Source: Pedobacter sp. ok626
GTDB lineage: Bacteria; Bacteroidota; Bacteroidia; Sphingobacteriales; Sphingobacteriaceae
Reading direction: 5' to 3'
Length of the DNA stretch: 64,000 bases
Assembly: GCF_900100435.1 (NCBI RefSeq)
Contig: NZ_FNEX01000007.1
Coordinates: forward strand, 177,503 to 241,502
Shown: piece after piece, positions 27,746 through 36,880 of the stretch
How positions within the stretch are numbered: the stretch's first letter is position 1
Layout: the number at the start of each line of letters is the position of its first letter
Program-made: the position numbers and the translations under genes
The notes under the pieces: model-generated
Told to the model about the DNA's origin: nothing
What the model saw: only the letters and a program-made list of their open reading frames with translations
Databases searched by the model: none

Positions 27746-28402
27746 ATGGAGAACATTCTTGAAAACAATCATTTCCTGACCCAATCAGAGGTAAACAAGT
27801 TTTTAATGGCTACGCTACTTTGTGGCCTTATTGGTGCCGAAAGAGAGTTTAGAAGCAAGCAAGCCGGTTTAAAAACCATGATTATGATTGGCTTGGGCTC
27901 GACCCTATTTACTATCCTTTCTATCAAAATTGGATTAAGCAGTCACGATCGGATTGCTTCTAACATAGTTACCGGGATTGGCTTTCTAGGTGCTGGCGTG
28001 ATCTTTAAAGAAGACAACCAGGTAAAAGGCTTAACCACTGCTTGCGTGATCTGGATTGTGGCAGCAATAGGCATGGCCATTGGTTCAGGCTATTTCGAAC
28101 AAGCGATTGGCGTAACACTCGTAGTATTGCTAGCCTTATTGATTTTCCCTTTTTTAGAAGAAATGGCCGAACGTCGCTTCACCAAAAGGGTATACCGAAT
28201 TGTAAAACGATACGAGGGCGAAAGCCTTGAAAAATACGAGCAGGACATTAAAACCTCTAAACTCAAACTTAGCCGCGGCAAACAAGAATTGGCCAATGGC
28301 ATCATCAGCGGAACCTGGATTGCAATTGGCAGTCCGAAGAATCATAAAACATTTGTGGACCGGATGCTACGCGACAAAAACATCATCGCCTTCGACTTTT
28401 AG
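27746..28402 (+). CDS. MgtC/SapB family membrane protein
   Basis: A 218-residue inner-membrane protein. The N-terminal about 145 residues hold four or five hydrophobic helices with the MgtC signatures LCGLIGAEREFRSKQAGLKT and GIGFLGAGVIFKE. The C-terminal about 70 residues are soluble and charged. MgtC-family proteins are linked to growth at low magnesium, membrane potential and ATP synthase control, but the exact activity of this subfamily is not established. It follows the SprF-like gene by 32 bases; co-transcription is possible but no functional link is evident. Confidence 0.9.
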   Translation: MENILENNHFLTQSEVNKFLMATLLCGLIGAEREFRSKQAGLKTMIMIGLGSTLFTILSIKIGLSSHDRIASNIVTGIGFLGAGVIFKEDNQVKGLTTACVIWIVAAIGMAIGSGYFEQAIGVTLVVLLALLIFPFLEEMAERRFTKRVYRIVKRYEGESLEKYEQDIKTSKLKLSRGKQELANGIISGTWIAIGSPKNHKTFVDRMLRDKNIIAFDF

Positions 28403-28446
28403 GCCGTATCATTCTTGCAAATATTAATAATCTCGCCAAACTGTAG

Positions 28447-28454
28447 TAGCTTTG
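28447..28454 (+). promoter_or_regulatory. -7 element directly abutting the L-serine dehydratase start
   Basis: TAGCTTTG matches TAnnTTTG perfectly and ends only 4 bases before ATG 28459. If used, transcription would start at or next to the start codon, giving a leaderless mRNA. No well-spaced -33 TTG is seen (nearest TTG is 29 bases upstream). Confidence 0.35.
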
Positions 28455-28458
28455 TATT

Positions 28459-29886
28459 ATGCAAAGGGAACAGATCTCGGTATTCGACATTTTTAAGATA
28501 GGTATTGGCCCATCAAGCTCACACACTTTGGGCCCATGGAGAGCAGCACAGCAATTTACGGCTTCGCTAAAACAAAACGGACTATTGGCCCAAGTGGAAC
28601 AGGTGAAAATCCTGTTGTACGGTTCATTGGCTAAAACCGGAAAAGGACACGGAACTGATGTAGCCATATTGTTGGGGCTAACAGGCGCTGATCCGGTTAC
28701 TTTTGATGTAAATGCTATCGACAGTACCATCGCTTCGATTAAGGATGAACAGTTATTATCTCTTTCTGGTGAGCAACTGATCTCGTTTAATTACAATGAC
28801 GACATGGTTTTCCTTTTCTTCGAAAGCCTGCCTTTTCACCCCAATGCAGTTACTTTTCAGGCATTTTTAAATACTGGGAAGGCCTTTTCCGAAACTTATT
28901 ATTCGATAGGTGGAGGTTTTGTGGTAAAAGAAGGAGAAAACGGAAATGAGAAAGAGCAGGTTGATTTACCTTTTCCTGTCGAAAAAGCCAGCGAATTACT
29001 ACACTGGTGCCTGTCTACCGGTCTTAAAGTTTCAGAAATCGTGATGGAGAATGAACTGTCATGGCGTACTGAAGCTGAAACAAGAAAAGGGATTATGCAG
29101 CATTTCAATGTAATGAAAGATTGCACCTACCGTGGATGTCACACTTCTGGATTTTTACCCGGTGGACTAAATGTTGGTAGAAGAGCTGCAGCCTTAAATA
29201 AAAGATTAATTGGCAGTAGCGTTTATAACGATTACGCAAGCTGGATCATGGCCATCAGAAACGGCGGAAACAGCTTTAACTATATTTTAGACTGGGTAAG
29301 CTGTTTTGCTTTAGCCGTAAATGAAGAGAATGCCTCTTTTGGCCGTGTAGTTACCGCGCCTACCAATGGTGCCGCTGGGGTTATTCCGGCGGTATTGCAA
29401 TACTATATTGCTTTCTGCGATGGGTACTCAGATGAAAAAATCACCCAATTTATTGCCTGTGCTTCTGAAGTAGGCAGCATCTTTAAAAAAGGAGCCACGA
29501 TATCCGCTGCAATGGGCGGTTGTCAAGCCGAGATTGGTGTATCATCAGCAATGGCGGCAGCAGCTTTAACCGAGTGTTTAGGCGGCTCACAGCGTCAAGT
29601 GCTCATGGCGGCAGAGATTGCCATGGAACATCATTTGGGCTTAACCTGCGACCCGATAGGGGGCTTAGTTCAAATTCCATGCATCGAAAGGAATACGATG
29701 GGCGCGATAAAAGCCATTACCGCCAGTCAACTTGCCCTGCAAAGCAATCCTGATAAAGCAAAAGTTAGTTTGGATGCCGTGGTAAATACCATGTGGGAAA
29801 CGGCACTAGATATGAACTCAAAATATAAGGAAACATCTGATGGAGGTTTGGCAACAAACATCCCAATCAGTTTACCTGAATGCTAA
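28459..29886 (+). CDS. sdaA: L-serine ammonia-lyase (iron-sulfur-dependent, single chain)
   Basis: A 475-residue enzyme converting L-serine to pyruvate and ammonia with a [4Fe-4S] cluster in the cytoplasm. The beta-domain start [17 protein letters not shown] is diagnostic. The alpha domain contains the catalytic/cluster region with conserved Cys in [37 protein letters not shown] and [18 protein letters not shown]. Both domains are on one chain, as in E. coli SdaA. It has a possible promoter box immediately upstream and a hairpin at its 3' end shared with the convergent DUF58 gene. The call is confident. Confidence 0.95.
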   Translation: MQREQISVFDIFKIGIGPSSSHTLGPWRAAQQFTASLKQNGLLAQVEQVKILLYGSLAKTGKGHGTDVAILLGLTGADPVTFDVNAIDSTIASIKDEQLLSLSGEQLISFNYNDDMVFLFFESLPFHPNAVTFQAFLNTGKAFSETYYSIGGGFVVKEGENGNEKEQVDLPFPVEKASELLHWCLSTGLKVSEIVMENELSWRTEAETRKGIMQHFNVMKDCTYRGCHTSGFLPGGLNVGRRAAALNKRLIGSSVYNDYASWIMAIRNGGNSFNYILDWVSCFALAVNEENASFGRVVTAPTNGAAGVIPAVLQYYIAFCDGYSDEKITQFIACASEVGSIFKKGATISAAMGGCQAEIGVSSAMAAAALTECLGGSQRQVLMAAEIAMEHHLGLTCDPIGGLVQIPCIERNTMGAIKAITASQLALQSNPDKAKVSLDAVVNTMWETALDMNSKYKETSDGGLATNIPISLPEC

Positions 29887-29891
29887 AATAA

Positions 29892-29922
29892 GCGCAGCAA
29901 GAAATTAGATTTTTTGCTGTGC
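29892..29922. terminator. Hairpin between convergent genes
   Basis: GCGCAGCAA (29892-29900) pairs with TTGCTGTGC (29914-29922) with one G-T wobble. The hairpin overlaps the last codons of the minus-strand DUF58 gene and has only short T runs, so termination is plausible but not certain. Confidence 0.45.
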
Positions 29923-31251
29923 CTTAATGGCCAAATACCTGTTCACCACATTTACCGTTAATTTGTCGGGAGCTGTAAGAATGCTCAGGATACCATGTTT
30001 GGCCAATTCCTTTACCATCAACTTTTTCTCGTAAGCAAACTTAGTGGCTATGGTTTGTATATAAATCGCCTCTACATCATGCACTGGCTTTTCGGTGATC
30101 GCCTTAAGCTCCGTATTCTCAAAAAACACAACCAACAACAAATGGTATTTGGCCATCCGCTTTAAGTAAGGCATCTGTCTGTTTAAGGCCGACACGCTTT
30201 CGAAATTGGTGAAAAATACAATCAAGCTTCTTTGTCGCAATGTACCACGGATACTGGTATACAAAGCTTCCATGTTCAGTTCAAGGTAGCGACTCTTTTC
30301 CTTGTATAAAACCTCCATGATTTTACCCAGCTGCGCAGGTCTGCGGTCTGCGGGCACAATACTTCCCGTTTTCTCCGATATGGTAATTAAGCCCGACTTA
30401 TCTTGTTTTAACAGCGCAACATTAGAAAGCACCAGACTGGCATTAATCGCATAATCCAACAAGCTCAACCCCTCGAAAGGCATTTTCATTGCCCTCGACT
30501 TATCAATGATGCAATACATATGCTGAGCTTTTTCATCCGTATAGGAGTTCACCATCAACTCCCCTTTTCGGGCGGCAGCTTTCCAGTTTACGGTACGATA
30601 ATCATCGCCCTGCACGTAATTCTTTACCTGATCAAACTCCATGCTATGGCCAACGCGTCGGATCTTCTTAATCCCAAACTCGCTCAACCTATTAGATATG
30701 GCCATAAGCTCATACTTACGCAGCTGTAAAAAAGAAGGATAAACCGGTACGGTTACCTCTTCACCGAAATTAAACCTTCGCGTAACTAGTCTCAATGGCG
30801 ATTGCACATATAAACGGATTTGTCCGAAAACATATTCCCCTCTTTTAGTCGGTCTTAAGAAATAGGCAATTGTCTTCCGCTCGCCCGATTTCAAGTCGCT
30901 TTTAAACCATAGGTCTCTTTTTTGAAACTGAAAAGGGATTTCATCAATAATGCCGATGTGGATGCCGAAAGAATAAAAGTTCTCTACATAAATCTGAAGT
31001 TCATTGTCATCCCCGTTGCTCAACCTTTCCGGCACATCCCTGCGCAAAAAGACATCGCGTTTTGTTTGGTACAACAGCACAAAATCAATCAACACCAACA
31101 CGGCCAATACGCCCAGAAAAACATAAGGCAAATCGCCAAGCCATGGCAGGAAAAAAGAAAACATGAATAAACTCACACAGAAGCCTATCCCGGCAAAAAG
31201 TCTTTTGCCCAGAAAAAGGTCGCGATAGTATTTTCTAAAAAAGTGTTTCAA
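29905..31251 (-). CDS. DUF58 domain protein
   Basis: A 448-residue membrane-associated protein, last gene of a six-gene minus-strand operon. Two hydrophobic helices lie at about 18-60. The conserved DUF58 core is at about 190-235 (MEFDQVKNYVQGDDYRTVNW, then KAAARKGELMVNSY), followed by a von Willebrand A-like region (YCIIDKSRAMKMPFEGLSLL). DUF58 proteins occur almost always beside MoxR ATPases and are thought to be their clients or partners; biochemical function is not established. It begins 7 bases after the MoxR stop, consistent with a shared transcript. Confidence 0.9.
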   Translation of the reverse strand: MKHFFRKYYRDLFLGKRLFAGIGFCVSLFMFSFFLPWLGDLPYVFLGVLAVLVLIDFVLLYQTKRDVFLRRDVPERLSNGDDNELQIYVENFYSFGIHIGIIDEIPFQFQKRDLWFKSDLKSGERKTIAYFLRPTKRGEYVFGQIRLYVQSPLRLVTRRFNFGEEVTVPVYPSFLQLRKYELMAISNRLSEFGIKKIRRVGHSMEFDQVKNYVQGDDYRTVNWKAAARKGELMVNSYTDEKAQHMYCIIDKSRAMKMPFEGLSLLDYAINASLVLSNVALLKQDKSGLITISEKTGSIVPADRRPAQLGKIMEVLYKEKSRYLELNMEALYTSIRGTLRQRSLIVFFTNFESVSALNRQMPYLKRMAKYHLLLVVFFENTELKAITEKPVHDVEAIYIQTIATKFAYEKKLMVKELAKHGILSILTAPDKLTVNVVNRYLAIKAQQKI

Positions 31252-31258
31252 TCCTGTT

Positions 31259-32236
31259 TTATCTAGGTACTTCTATTTTTTGGAGAATTTGAGCAACAAT
31301 ATCATTAGGTGTTAAACCTTCCATTTCCTTATCAGGACTGAGCATAATTCGGTGCGCCAATACCGGTGGTGCAACTTTAATGATGTCTTCCGGCGTCACA
31401 AAATCACGCCCCTGCATAGCAGCAAACGCCTTGGCTCCATTTACCATGGCCAGGGAAGCGCGTGGCGAAGCACCCAAATAAAGTGATTTATTATTCCGCG
31501 TTTCATGCGTAATCTTGGCTACATATTCGATCAGCTTTGGCTCTACATGCAGCCCTTTGATAATACCTCGGCAAGCTTTGATCTGATCGATACTTAATAC
31601 CGCTTTAACGGCGTTCAGTGCATCGTCCAGTTTAAACTGGTGCTGGTTTAACAAAATAGCCGTTTCTTCCTCTAGCGTAGGATATTTCACCTCAATCTTA
31701 AATAGAAAACGATCCAACTGCGCTTCAGGCAACCTGTACGTGCCCTCCTGCTCTATCGGGTTTTGAGTGGCCAGCACCATAAATGGTTCATCCATTAGAT
31801 AAGTATGTCCATCAACAGTAATCTGCCTTTCCTCCATTACCTCAAATAAGGCAGATTGAGTTTTGGCCGGGGCGCGATTAATCTCATCAACCAATACAAT
31901 ATGTCCAAATATTGGGCCTTTACGATATTCAAAAGAGGCCGACCGGGGATCAAAAACTGAAGTTCCAATTACATCAGAGGGCATCAAATCAGGGGTAAAC
32001 TGAATACGGGCAAAAGAAGCATCAATACTTTTGGCTATCAGTTTTGCACTTAAAGTTTTAGCTACACCCGGTACACCTTCCAAAAGCACATGCCCATCGG
32101 CAAGCAATCCTGCGATTAAAAAATCAATGGTGTCTTTCTGGCCAACAATAATACTGCCCAGCGTTTGCCTGATTTGCTCTACGGCAGTATTAAGCTGTGT
32201 AAGGTCGGTTCTTTGGGTAAACATTTCCGCTTCCAT
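31259..32236 (-). CDS. MoxR family AAA+ ATPase
   Basis: A 325-residue cytoplasmic AAA+ ATPase. Walker A is GVPGVAKT (about 55-62), Walker B is VLVDEINRAP, sensor 1 sits in VLATQNPIEQEGTYRLPEAQ, and the C-terminal lid domain contains GASPRASLAMVNGAKA. MoxR proteins act as chaperone-like ATPases that mature or remodel VWA-domain and membrane complexes. Its gene lies 3 bases from the upstream DUF4350 gene and 7 bases from the DUF58 gene, in a very tight operon with SpoIIM- and DUF4129-like membrane proteins. Confidence 0.95.
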   Translation of the reverse strand: MEAEMFTQRTDLTQLNTAVEQIRQTLGSIIVGQKDTIDFLIAGLLADGHVLLEGVPGVAKTLSAKLIAKSIDASFARIQFTPDLMPSDVIGTSVFDPRSASFEYRKGPIFGHIVLVDEINRAPAKTQSALFEVMEERQITVDGHTYLMDEPFMVLATQNPIEQEGTYRLPEAQLDRFLFKIEVKYPTLEEETAILLNQHQFKLDDALNAVKAVLSIDQIKACRGIIKGLHVEPKLIEYVAKITHETRNNKSLYLGASPRASLAMVNGAKAFAAMQGRDFVTPEDIIKVAPPVLAHRIMLSPDKEMEGLTPNDIVAQILQKIEVPR

Positions 32237-32239
32237 AAT

Positions 32240-33421
32240 TTATTGGGCTTGTTTATAAAATTTCTCTATTAATTTATTCAGGTCGATGAGTTGACTATCA
32301 TTAACCATAACGGCGTTATTTACGCGGTTTATCATTTCAATCAATTGCTGTACTACAGCTTCGTTTACACCAGATTTAAGTGTCAGATCGGCCACAAACT
32401 CTTGATCCAACTTTGAAGTCTTTAAGCGATAGCTAGTCCGCACGTATTCTAAAAAATAACTGATCTTCTTCTGGACAATATCACGATTGTCGCGTTGCTG
32501 GTAATAAACCTTACCCACCACCTTCACAAAGTCTACCGAAGTATTCTTTAATGGCGCGATAATAGGGATGATGCGCTGCCTACGCTTCATTTCAAAAAGA
32601 ACAAATAGCAATAATCCGGATAAGGCCAAATAATAAGCCCAGCGCAATTGATCGTGTTTAAGCAGCACCCTAAACATGGATTCATCATTTACATTTCCTT
32701 TGGTATTGTTCTCGTCCCAGATTACCCTTTCGGCAACAGGCAGATAAGAAAGCACTTTAGAAATGTAACTAGCCCCGGCAGGATTTAACAAATTGTAATT
32801 GCTTAACAATTGCGGACTTGGCAGCATATACAATGCCCCTTTCCCATAATTATATTTTACAAAATTAACCTCGCCAGTAGCATTGCGGCCCAGTGCAGCA
32901 GCCCTCAGGGTATCTACCTTACTAAAATATTGATCACCTAGCCCTTTATTAAAAACATAAGGGCGTTTTTCTTTTAAAAGCGGATTAACAAAATTAATCG
33001 GAGTTCCCTTCTCGTTATTAAAATAAGCCACTGAGTTCATTCTCAGATTAAGCGTATCCGCTAAAACATCGCTTAATTTATAAGCGGCAATAAATACATT
33101 ATTGCCCTTCTCCATGTATTTAACCAATTCCTGATAATCATAAGCATCCATTTGAATCTCTCCGGCAACAAGCAGATAGTTGGTGTGCTCAAAATCTTTA
33201 TCCTTTAGCGTGTTGTAAACAGGCAAATTTGATGGACTGATTAAAGACTTCGGGAACAGATTTTCCAGCTCATGATATAAGATATAAGTGCCGAAAGGAT
33301 TTTTATCTTCCTTTAAGTAAGTTGGGGTCCAATCGGTAGGCTTTGGCTTATAATATTGTGCAATTACATAAAGGAGCATCACCACCGCACTTCCAACTAA
33401 ATATAGTTTTAATCCCTTCAT
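32240..33421 (-). CDS. DUF4350-like membrane protein
   Basis: A 393-residue protein with an N-terminal helix (residues about 5-22, LYLVGSAVVMLLYVIAQYY) and a second helix near residue 265-282 (WAYYLALSGLLLFVLFEMKR). Between them is a domain resembling a Rossmann/glutamine-amidotransferase-like fold (NPFGTYILYHELENLFP, MEKGNNVFIAAYKLSDVL), seen in DUF4350 proteins of MoxR clusters. The C-terminal about 110 residues are predicted cytoplasmic helices. Its first codons overlap the end of the preceding gene by 4 bases (ATGA), showing translational coupling. The function is unknown. Confidence 0.8.
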   Translation of the reverse strand: MKGLKLYLVGSAVVMLLYVIAQYYKPKPTDWTPTYLKEDKNPFGTYILYHELENLFPKSLISPSNLPVYNTLKDKDFEHTNYLLVAGEIQMDAYDYQELVKYMEKGNNVFIAAYKLSDVLADTLNLRMNSVAYFNNEKGTPINFVNPLLKEKRPYVFNKGLGDQYFSKVDTLRAAALGRNATGEVNFVKYNYGKGALYMLPSPQLLSNYNLLNPAGASYISKVLSYLPVAERVIWDENNTKGNVNDESMFRVLLKHDQLRWAYYLALSGLLLFVLFEMKRRQRIIPIIAPLKNTSVDFVKVVGKVYYQQRDNRDIVQKKISYFLEYVRTSYRLKTSKLDQEFVADLTLKSGVNEAVVQQLIEMINRVNNAVMVNDSQLIDLNKLIEKFYKQAQ

Positions 33422-34143
33422 AGCGCTTTCACATTAAATCGTTCAAAACTACCTTTAACAGCAATGAAGCTTTCTTTATCGATAAAAAACTCTCCGTACC
33501 AGATGTATTCGAACTGCCGGGTTAGCACCGTAAACTGTTCTTTCCTATCGGGATCAATAATCTCATTGATATAAGCTTGGTTTGTTTTTTCTGGCTGCCA
33601 ATTGATCAATTCTTGATCGTTCAACAACTTTAACGAGCGCAAGTAGGACAAGCGCACAGCCAAACGGTAATTACCATTTGCGACAGCCTTTTCTATCTCC
33701 TCATTAAAATTTATCTCATGAATATTTTCCAGCGATTCATTATAGGGGACATCGATAGATTTAGATTTTGTGGTAAAGATTTTCAAATCGAGGCCGATCA
33801 ATTTAAATACAGCAAAAACAACCAGGCCAACAACAATAAAAATGACTATGTACTTTATAAGTCCACCCGAATATTTGTTCGTAAAAGCACCGTTCAACAA
33901 ATCCCAAAACCACGCCCAGAAACGGTCCCACCAGCTGGTATTGATCGGGGTAATATCATCATATCTAAATTCTTTTTGGCCGCTATATTCCTTTATTTTT
34001 TGCAAATCAAAGCTTCTGACCGAAATAGCCGTTGTATCATTTTTTAAGGCTATGTTTTTCACAGGCTTATGCTCGGGTAAGCTTGCCGAGAAACCACGGA
34101 TACTTATGAAAAAGAATAAGAATACAATAAGAGCTTTATACAT
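33418..34143 (-). CDS. DUF4129-like membrane protein
   Basis: A 241-residue protein with a signal peptide (MYKALIVFLFFFISIRGFSA), a Trp-rich juxtamembrane stretch (SWWDRFWAWFWDLL), one transmembrane helix at about 100-122 (YIVIFIVVGLVVFAVFKLIG) and a C-terminal cytoplasmic domain. In that domain AVRLSYLRSLKLLNDQELI and the TNQAYINEI segment match the DUF4129 core. Such proteins are regular members of MoxR clusters. It overlaps the DUF4350 gene by 4 bases and starts 2 bases after the polytopic protein gene upstream. Biochemical role not known. Confidence 0.78.
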   Translation of the reverse strand: MYKALIVFLFFFISIRGFSASLPEHKPVKNIALKNDTTAISVRSFDLQKIKEYSGQKEFRYDDITPINTSWWDRFWAWFWDLLNGAFTNKYSGGLIKYIVIFIVVGLVVFAVFKLIGLDLKIFTTKSKSIDVPYNESLENIHEINFNEEIEKAVANGNYRLAVRLSYLRSLKLLNDQELINWQPEKTNQAYINEIIDPDRKEQFTVLTRQFEYIWYGEFFIDKESFIAVKGSFERFNVKAL

Positions 34144-34145
34144 GT

Positions 34146-35024
34146 TTAGTATTCTTCTAAGCCAGAGAAATGGTCTTTTTCTTCTCCAAATTGATTGATC
34201 CGATCCATTAACCCCGTGCTTTCTTGTATTTCAACCAGGTTAAAATAGCAAAGCGAAACGCCAATTATAGGAATCATCATAAAAACGTAACTCAAATACT
34301 GAAGGACGACACCAATTATAGTAAAGATCTTGCCCCAGCCCGCAAGTCCGGGCAAAAACGCGCCCCCCATTTTTAATACCAATGTAGGAATAGCCGCGAA
34401 ACTCATGCAGGCATAAGCAATTACCCAAATAATAAACATGGCGCCAGCAGTTACCCACCATTGATTTTTCAGTAATTTAAATGAGCGGCTAAAAGCATCT
34501 TGAAAATTAGTGTTCTCCAATACCATGATCGAGACAAGCAAGGACATGGCTGGAAACAGGTAAATACCCGGCAAAAGGCAAAAGAGAAAACCTAGCGAGA
34601 TGAAAAGTATGGCAATGATATTGCTAAAAAATAACCTGAAGTAATAATATTTAAAATATCCCCAAACTTCATCCGGAGTTGGCGCTATGTTCCCTTTTTG
34701 AATGTATAAGGCAATATAGCTAAGCGTAGAAACCAATATTGCAGCAGAACTACCAAAGGAAAATATCACAACCAATAAATAGTTAAACGTTAAAACATTT
34801 GCCATGAAAGTCTGCCAGCCACCTTTACCCTGCTTCAAACCATCTAGCGCTGTTTCCATCTCTAACTGTTGCATAATCGCGGCAACCATTCCGGCAAGGA
34901 TGAAGAAACCACATAAGTATGCAAACACCTTTAACAAGGGCTTGAAATTTTGTCTGATAAATAAAAATGTATCGTTAATGATCTCTCCGAATTCTCGCGC
35001 TTTTTTTAATTCTAAATTTGGCAT
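34146..35024 (-). CDS. Polytopic membrane protein of the MoxR cluster
   Basis: A 292-residue protein with about six hydrophobic segments, for example residues 33-55 (KVFAYLCGFFILAGMVAAIM), a helix at about 80-105, FFSNIIAILFISLGFLFCLL near 135-155, and two or three near the C-terminus. A short cytoplasmic start (MPNLELKKAREFGEIINDTF) precedes the first helix. No family can be named with confidence; general architecture resembles uncharacterised polytopic proteins often found between SpoIIM and DUF4129 genes. The gene is separated from its neighbours by 1 and 2 bases, so it is surely part of the same operon. A membrane-organising role is only a guess. Confidence 0.8.
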   Translation of the reverse strand: MPNLELKKAREFGEIINDTFLFIRQNFKPLLKVFAYLCGFFILAGMVAAIMQQLEMETALDGLKQGKGGWQTFMANVLTFNYLLVVIFSFGSSAAILVSTLSYIALYIQKGNIAPTPDEVWGYFKYYYFRLFFSNIIAILFISLGFLFCLLPGIYLFPAMSLLVSIMVLENTNFQDAFSRSFKLLKNQWWVTAGAMFIIWVIAYACMSFAAIPTLVLKMGGAFLPGLAGWGKIFTIIGVVLQYLSYVFMMIPIIGVSLCYFNLVEIQESTGLMDRINQFGEEKDHFSGLEEY

Positions 35025-35025
35025 A

Positions 35026-35976
35026 CTAGCTGATTTGATTGCGTTTCTTTAATTGTAAAGGATAGATAATCACGTACCAAATGATAAATACAAATGATCC
35101 TCCTAAAATACTTATGCTTAGCCACAAAGGCATGTTGGTATATCGTGTAATAAAACCCTCGAAAAATGCCGCTACTAAAAGAATTGGAACAATGCCAAGG
35201 GCAATCTTTGTCCCATCCTTTGCGCTATTCTTAAATGCCTGTAAACGGGTATAGGTTCTGGGAAAAAGTAGACCATGTCCAAGTACCAGGCCCGCAGCAC
35301 CCGCAATAATAATCGCCGAGATTTCTAACGTTCCATGGATCCAGATCACCAACACCGATGCTGCCCCCAAACCTTTACTGAAAAAGTAATATTCAAATGC
35401 CCCTATCATAACGCCGTTTTTTAATAACATAAAAACAGGGCCAATACCCAAAAATATACCACTTAAAAACATGACTAAGGAGACGTAAGTATTATTAGCG
35501 GCAATAAAGAAGAACATTGTAACTGGCCCCTGCTTTTTATAAACCCCAAAAGGATCGCCTTTTGCAATGTTTTCATTCGTCATATTTACATAGCCATCAC
35601 CAAGAATCAACCTTACAAAAGCATCGTCATATTTTGCAGATAGTGCACCGATAGCGCCAAATATCACAAAGAAAATAAGGGAGTACAGGAGTTGCCTACG
35701 ATAAGTGTAGAACAAGACGGGCAGTTCAAACTTCCAAAAGGTTAAAAAGCGATTGGTATCTTCTTTTTTATTCTTATAAATAGACTGGTGTAGCACCGAT
35801 GCCAAGCCATTTAAATAAGCTGTAGTTTTAGATTTGGGATAAAAAGTTTTAGCATAAGCCAAATCGTTGGTAATGTCTATAAAGCGCTCGGCAACTTCAT
35901 CAGGATTACTTGTTTTCAACTGCTCATAGGATTTCCATTTCCCAGAATTCTGTTTAACAAACAATGCCTCTCTCAT
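35026..35976 (-). CDS. SpoIIM family (stage II sporulation protein M-like) membrane protein
   Basis: A 316-residue polytopic inner-membrane protein heading the MoxR operon. ATG 35976 (MREALFVKQNSGKWKSYEQL) is preferred because this is how family members in Bacteroidota usually begin; an in-frame start at 36030 would add 18 residues. The C-terminal two thirds contain about five helices and the SpoIIM-type block NNTYVSLVMFLSGIFLGIGP, then IWIHGTLEISAIIIAGAAGL. The organism is not a spore former, so the sporulation name is historical; in this context the protein belongs to a conserved MoxR-associated membrane module. It is divergent from the RDD-family gene but separated from it by 1.7 kb of accessory-looking DNA. 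Confidence 0.9.
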   Translation of the reverse strand: MREALFVKQNSGKWKSYEQLKTSNPDEVAERFIDITNDLAYAKTFYPKSKTTAYLNGLASVLHQSIYKNKKEDTNRFLTFWKFELPVLFYTYRRQLLYSLIFFVIFGAIGALSAKYDDAFVRLILGDGYVNMTNENIAKGDPFGVYKKQGPVTMFFFIAANNTYVSLVMFLSGIFLGIGPVFMLLKNGVMIGAFEYYFFSKGLGAASVLVIWIHGTLEISAIIIAGAAGLVLGHGLLFPRTYTRLQAFKNSAKDGTKIALGIVPILLVAAFFEGFITRYTNMPLWLSISILGGSFVFIIWYVIIYPLQLKKRNQIS

Positions 35977-36087
35977 AGATTTTATTAAAAGCGTAATTTT
36001 TTTGTTAAAATAACTGTTTTTATTCAACATAAAAAATAAGCTTCTTTTTATGTGTCAAATATGCAAAGGCACACACCCACATTGAGC

Positions 36088-36498
36088 TTATTTAACGCTA
36101 AACCTTTTCTGATCTTCGTGATGTTGTTCGTATCGAGTCGCAGTTCCTATTTTAACAATCTCAACTTCAATACTTCCAAGTCGATTTCCAACTTCCTTAA
36201 AATTAGTTGATGTTTCATCTGTTAAAACATTGAGCTTATTTTCAATTTTATCCATCCGGTCTTCCATTCGGTCCATTCGATCTTCCATTCGATCCATTCG
36301 AACTTCTATTTTACCCATCCGGTCTTCCATTCTATCCATCCGATCTTCTATTCTATCCATCCGATCTTCTATTCTGCCCAACCGATCTTCTATTTTACCC
36401 AGCCGAACTTCTATTTTACTGAAGTTTTCATCGACCTTAATCGCCAAGCGGTTCAGCATAGCACCCAATTCAGTTAATCCTTTTTCTAAATTTCCCAT
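36088..36498 (-). CDS. Heptad-repeat coiled-coil protein
   Basis: A 136-residue protein of unknown function. Residues about 26-88 are nine consecutive seven-residue units of the form (L/M)(G/D)(K/R)(I/M)E(D/V)R, for example EDRMDRMEDRMDKIE. Hydrophobic residues at the a and d positions predict a long parallel coiled coil, so it is probably oligomeric and cytoplasmic. Shorter helical flanks (LTELGAMLNRLAIKVDENF; GNRLGSIEVEIVKIG) continue the heptad phase. No signal peptide or transmembrane segment is present. The repeat is also near-identical at the DNA level (21-bp units), so copy number may vary between strains. It lies between the SpoIIM gene and a non-coding patch and does not belong to the conserved operon. 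The ATG at 36498 is the only reasonable start. Confidence 0.7.
   Translation of the reverse strand: MGNLEKGLTELGAMLNRLAIKVDENFSKIEVRLGKIEDRLGRIEDRMDRIEDRMDRMEDRMGKIEVRMDRMEDRMDRMEDRMDKIENKLNVLTDETSTNFKEVGNRLGSIEVEIVKIGTATRYEQHHEDQKRFSVK
36238..36408 (-). repeat. Tandem 21-bp repeats encoding heptads
   Basis: About eight units of 21 bp, each encoding seven residues of the coiled-coil protein at 36088-36498. Units differ by a few bases (catccggtcttccat-, cattcgatcttccat- and catccgatcttctat-type on the plus strand). In-frame unit gain or loss would keep the coiled coil intact. Confidence 0.9.
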
Positions 36499-36880
36499 AT
36501 TCTTTCTCCTTGATTAACCAAAGCTCCCTAGTTAGTCTAAATTATCAAAGAAAATCGTTTAAAATTTATTAAAAAATTATATTTTATCATTAAAATCATG
36601 TTTAAACAATCCTAGCCACAAAACCATTTCCTTCATTGGCTATAATATACCAAGTTGAGTGTTTATATCCAGTCGGATTCCATTGGTCAAAATATTGCAT
36701 TTTAATACAACATTTCACAAAAATGAACCGTCAGTTAATTTTATAGATAATTTTGTTATTCAAAGTTTTCTCAGGATATTTGAATTGAGGTTATAGCCCT
36801 GTACAAAAACCAAAAAGTCAAGCCAATGAACTAAAGAAATATAAACAACATATCAATTACTTCTTAAATGAGGTATTAAT

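Noticed and set aside
36034..36093. AAATAAGCT/AGCTTATTT inverted repeat as a terminator for the heptad protein gene
   Set aside because: The arms are 42 bases apart and overlap the stop codon, and the stem is AT-rich, so folding into a terminator is unlikely.
36230..36517. Plus-strand ORF rich in Ser-Ile-Arg repeats opposite the heptad protein
   Set aside because: It is the antisense reading of the 21-bp repeats. The minus-strand frame has proper heptad periodicity, flanking non-repeat sequence and an ATG, so the plus-strand frame is a shadow.
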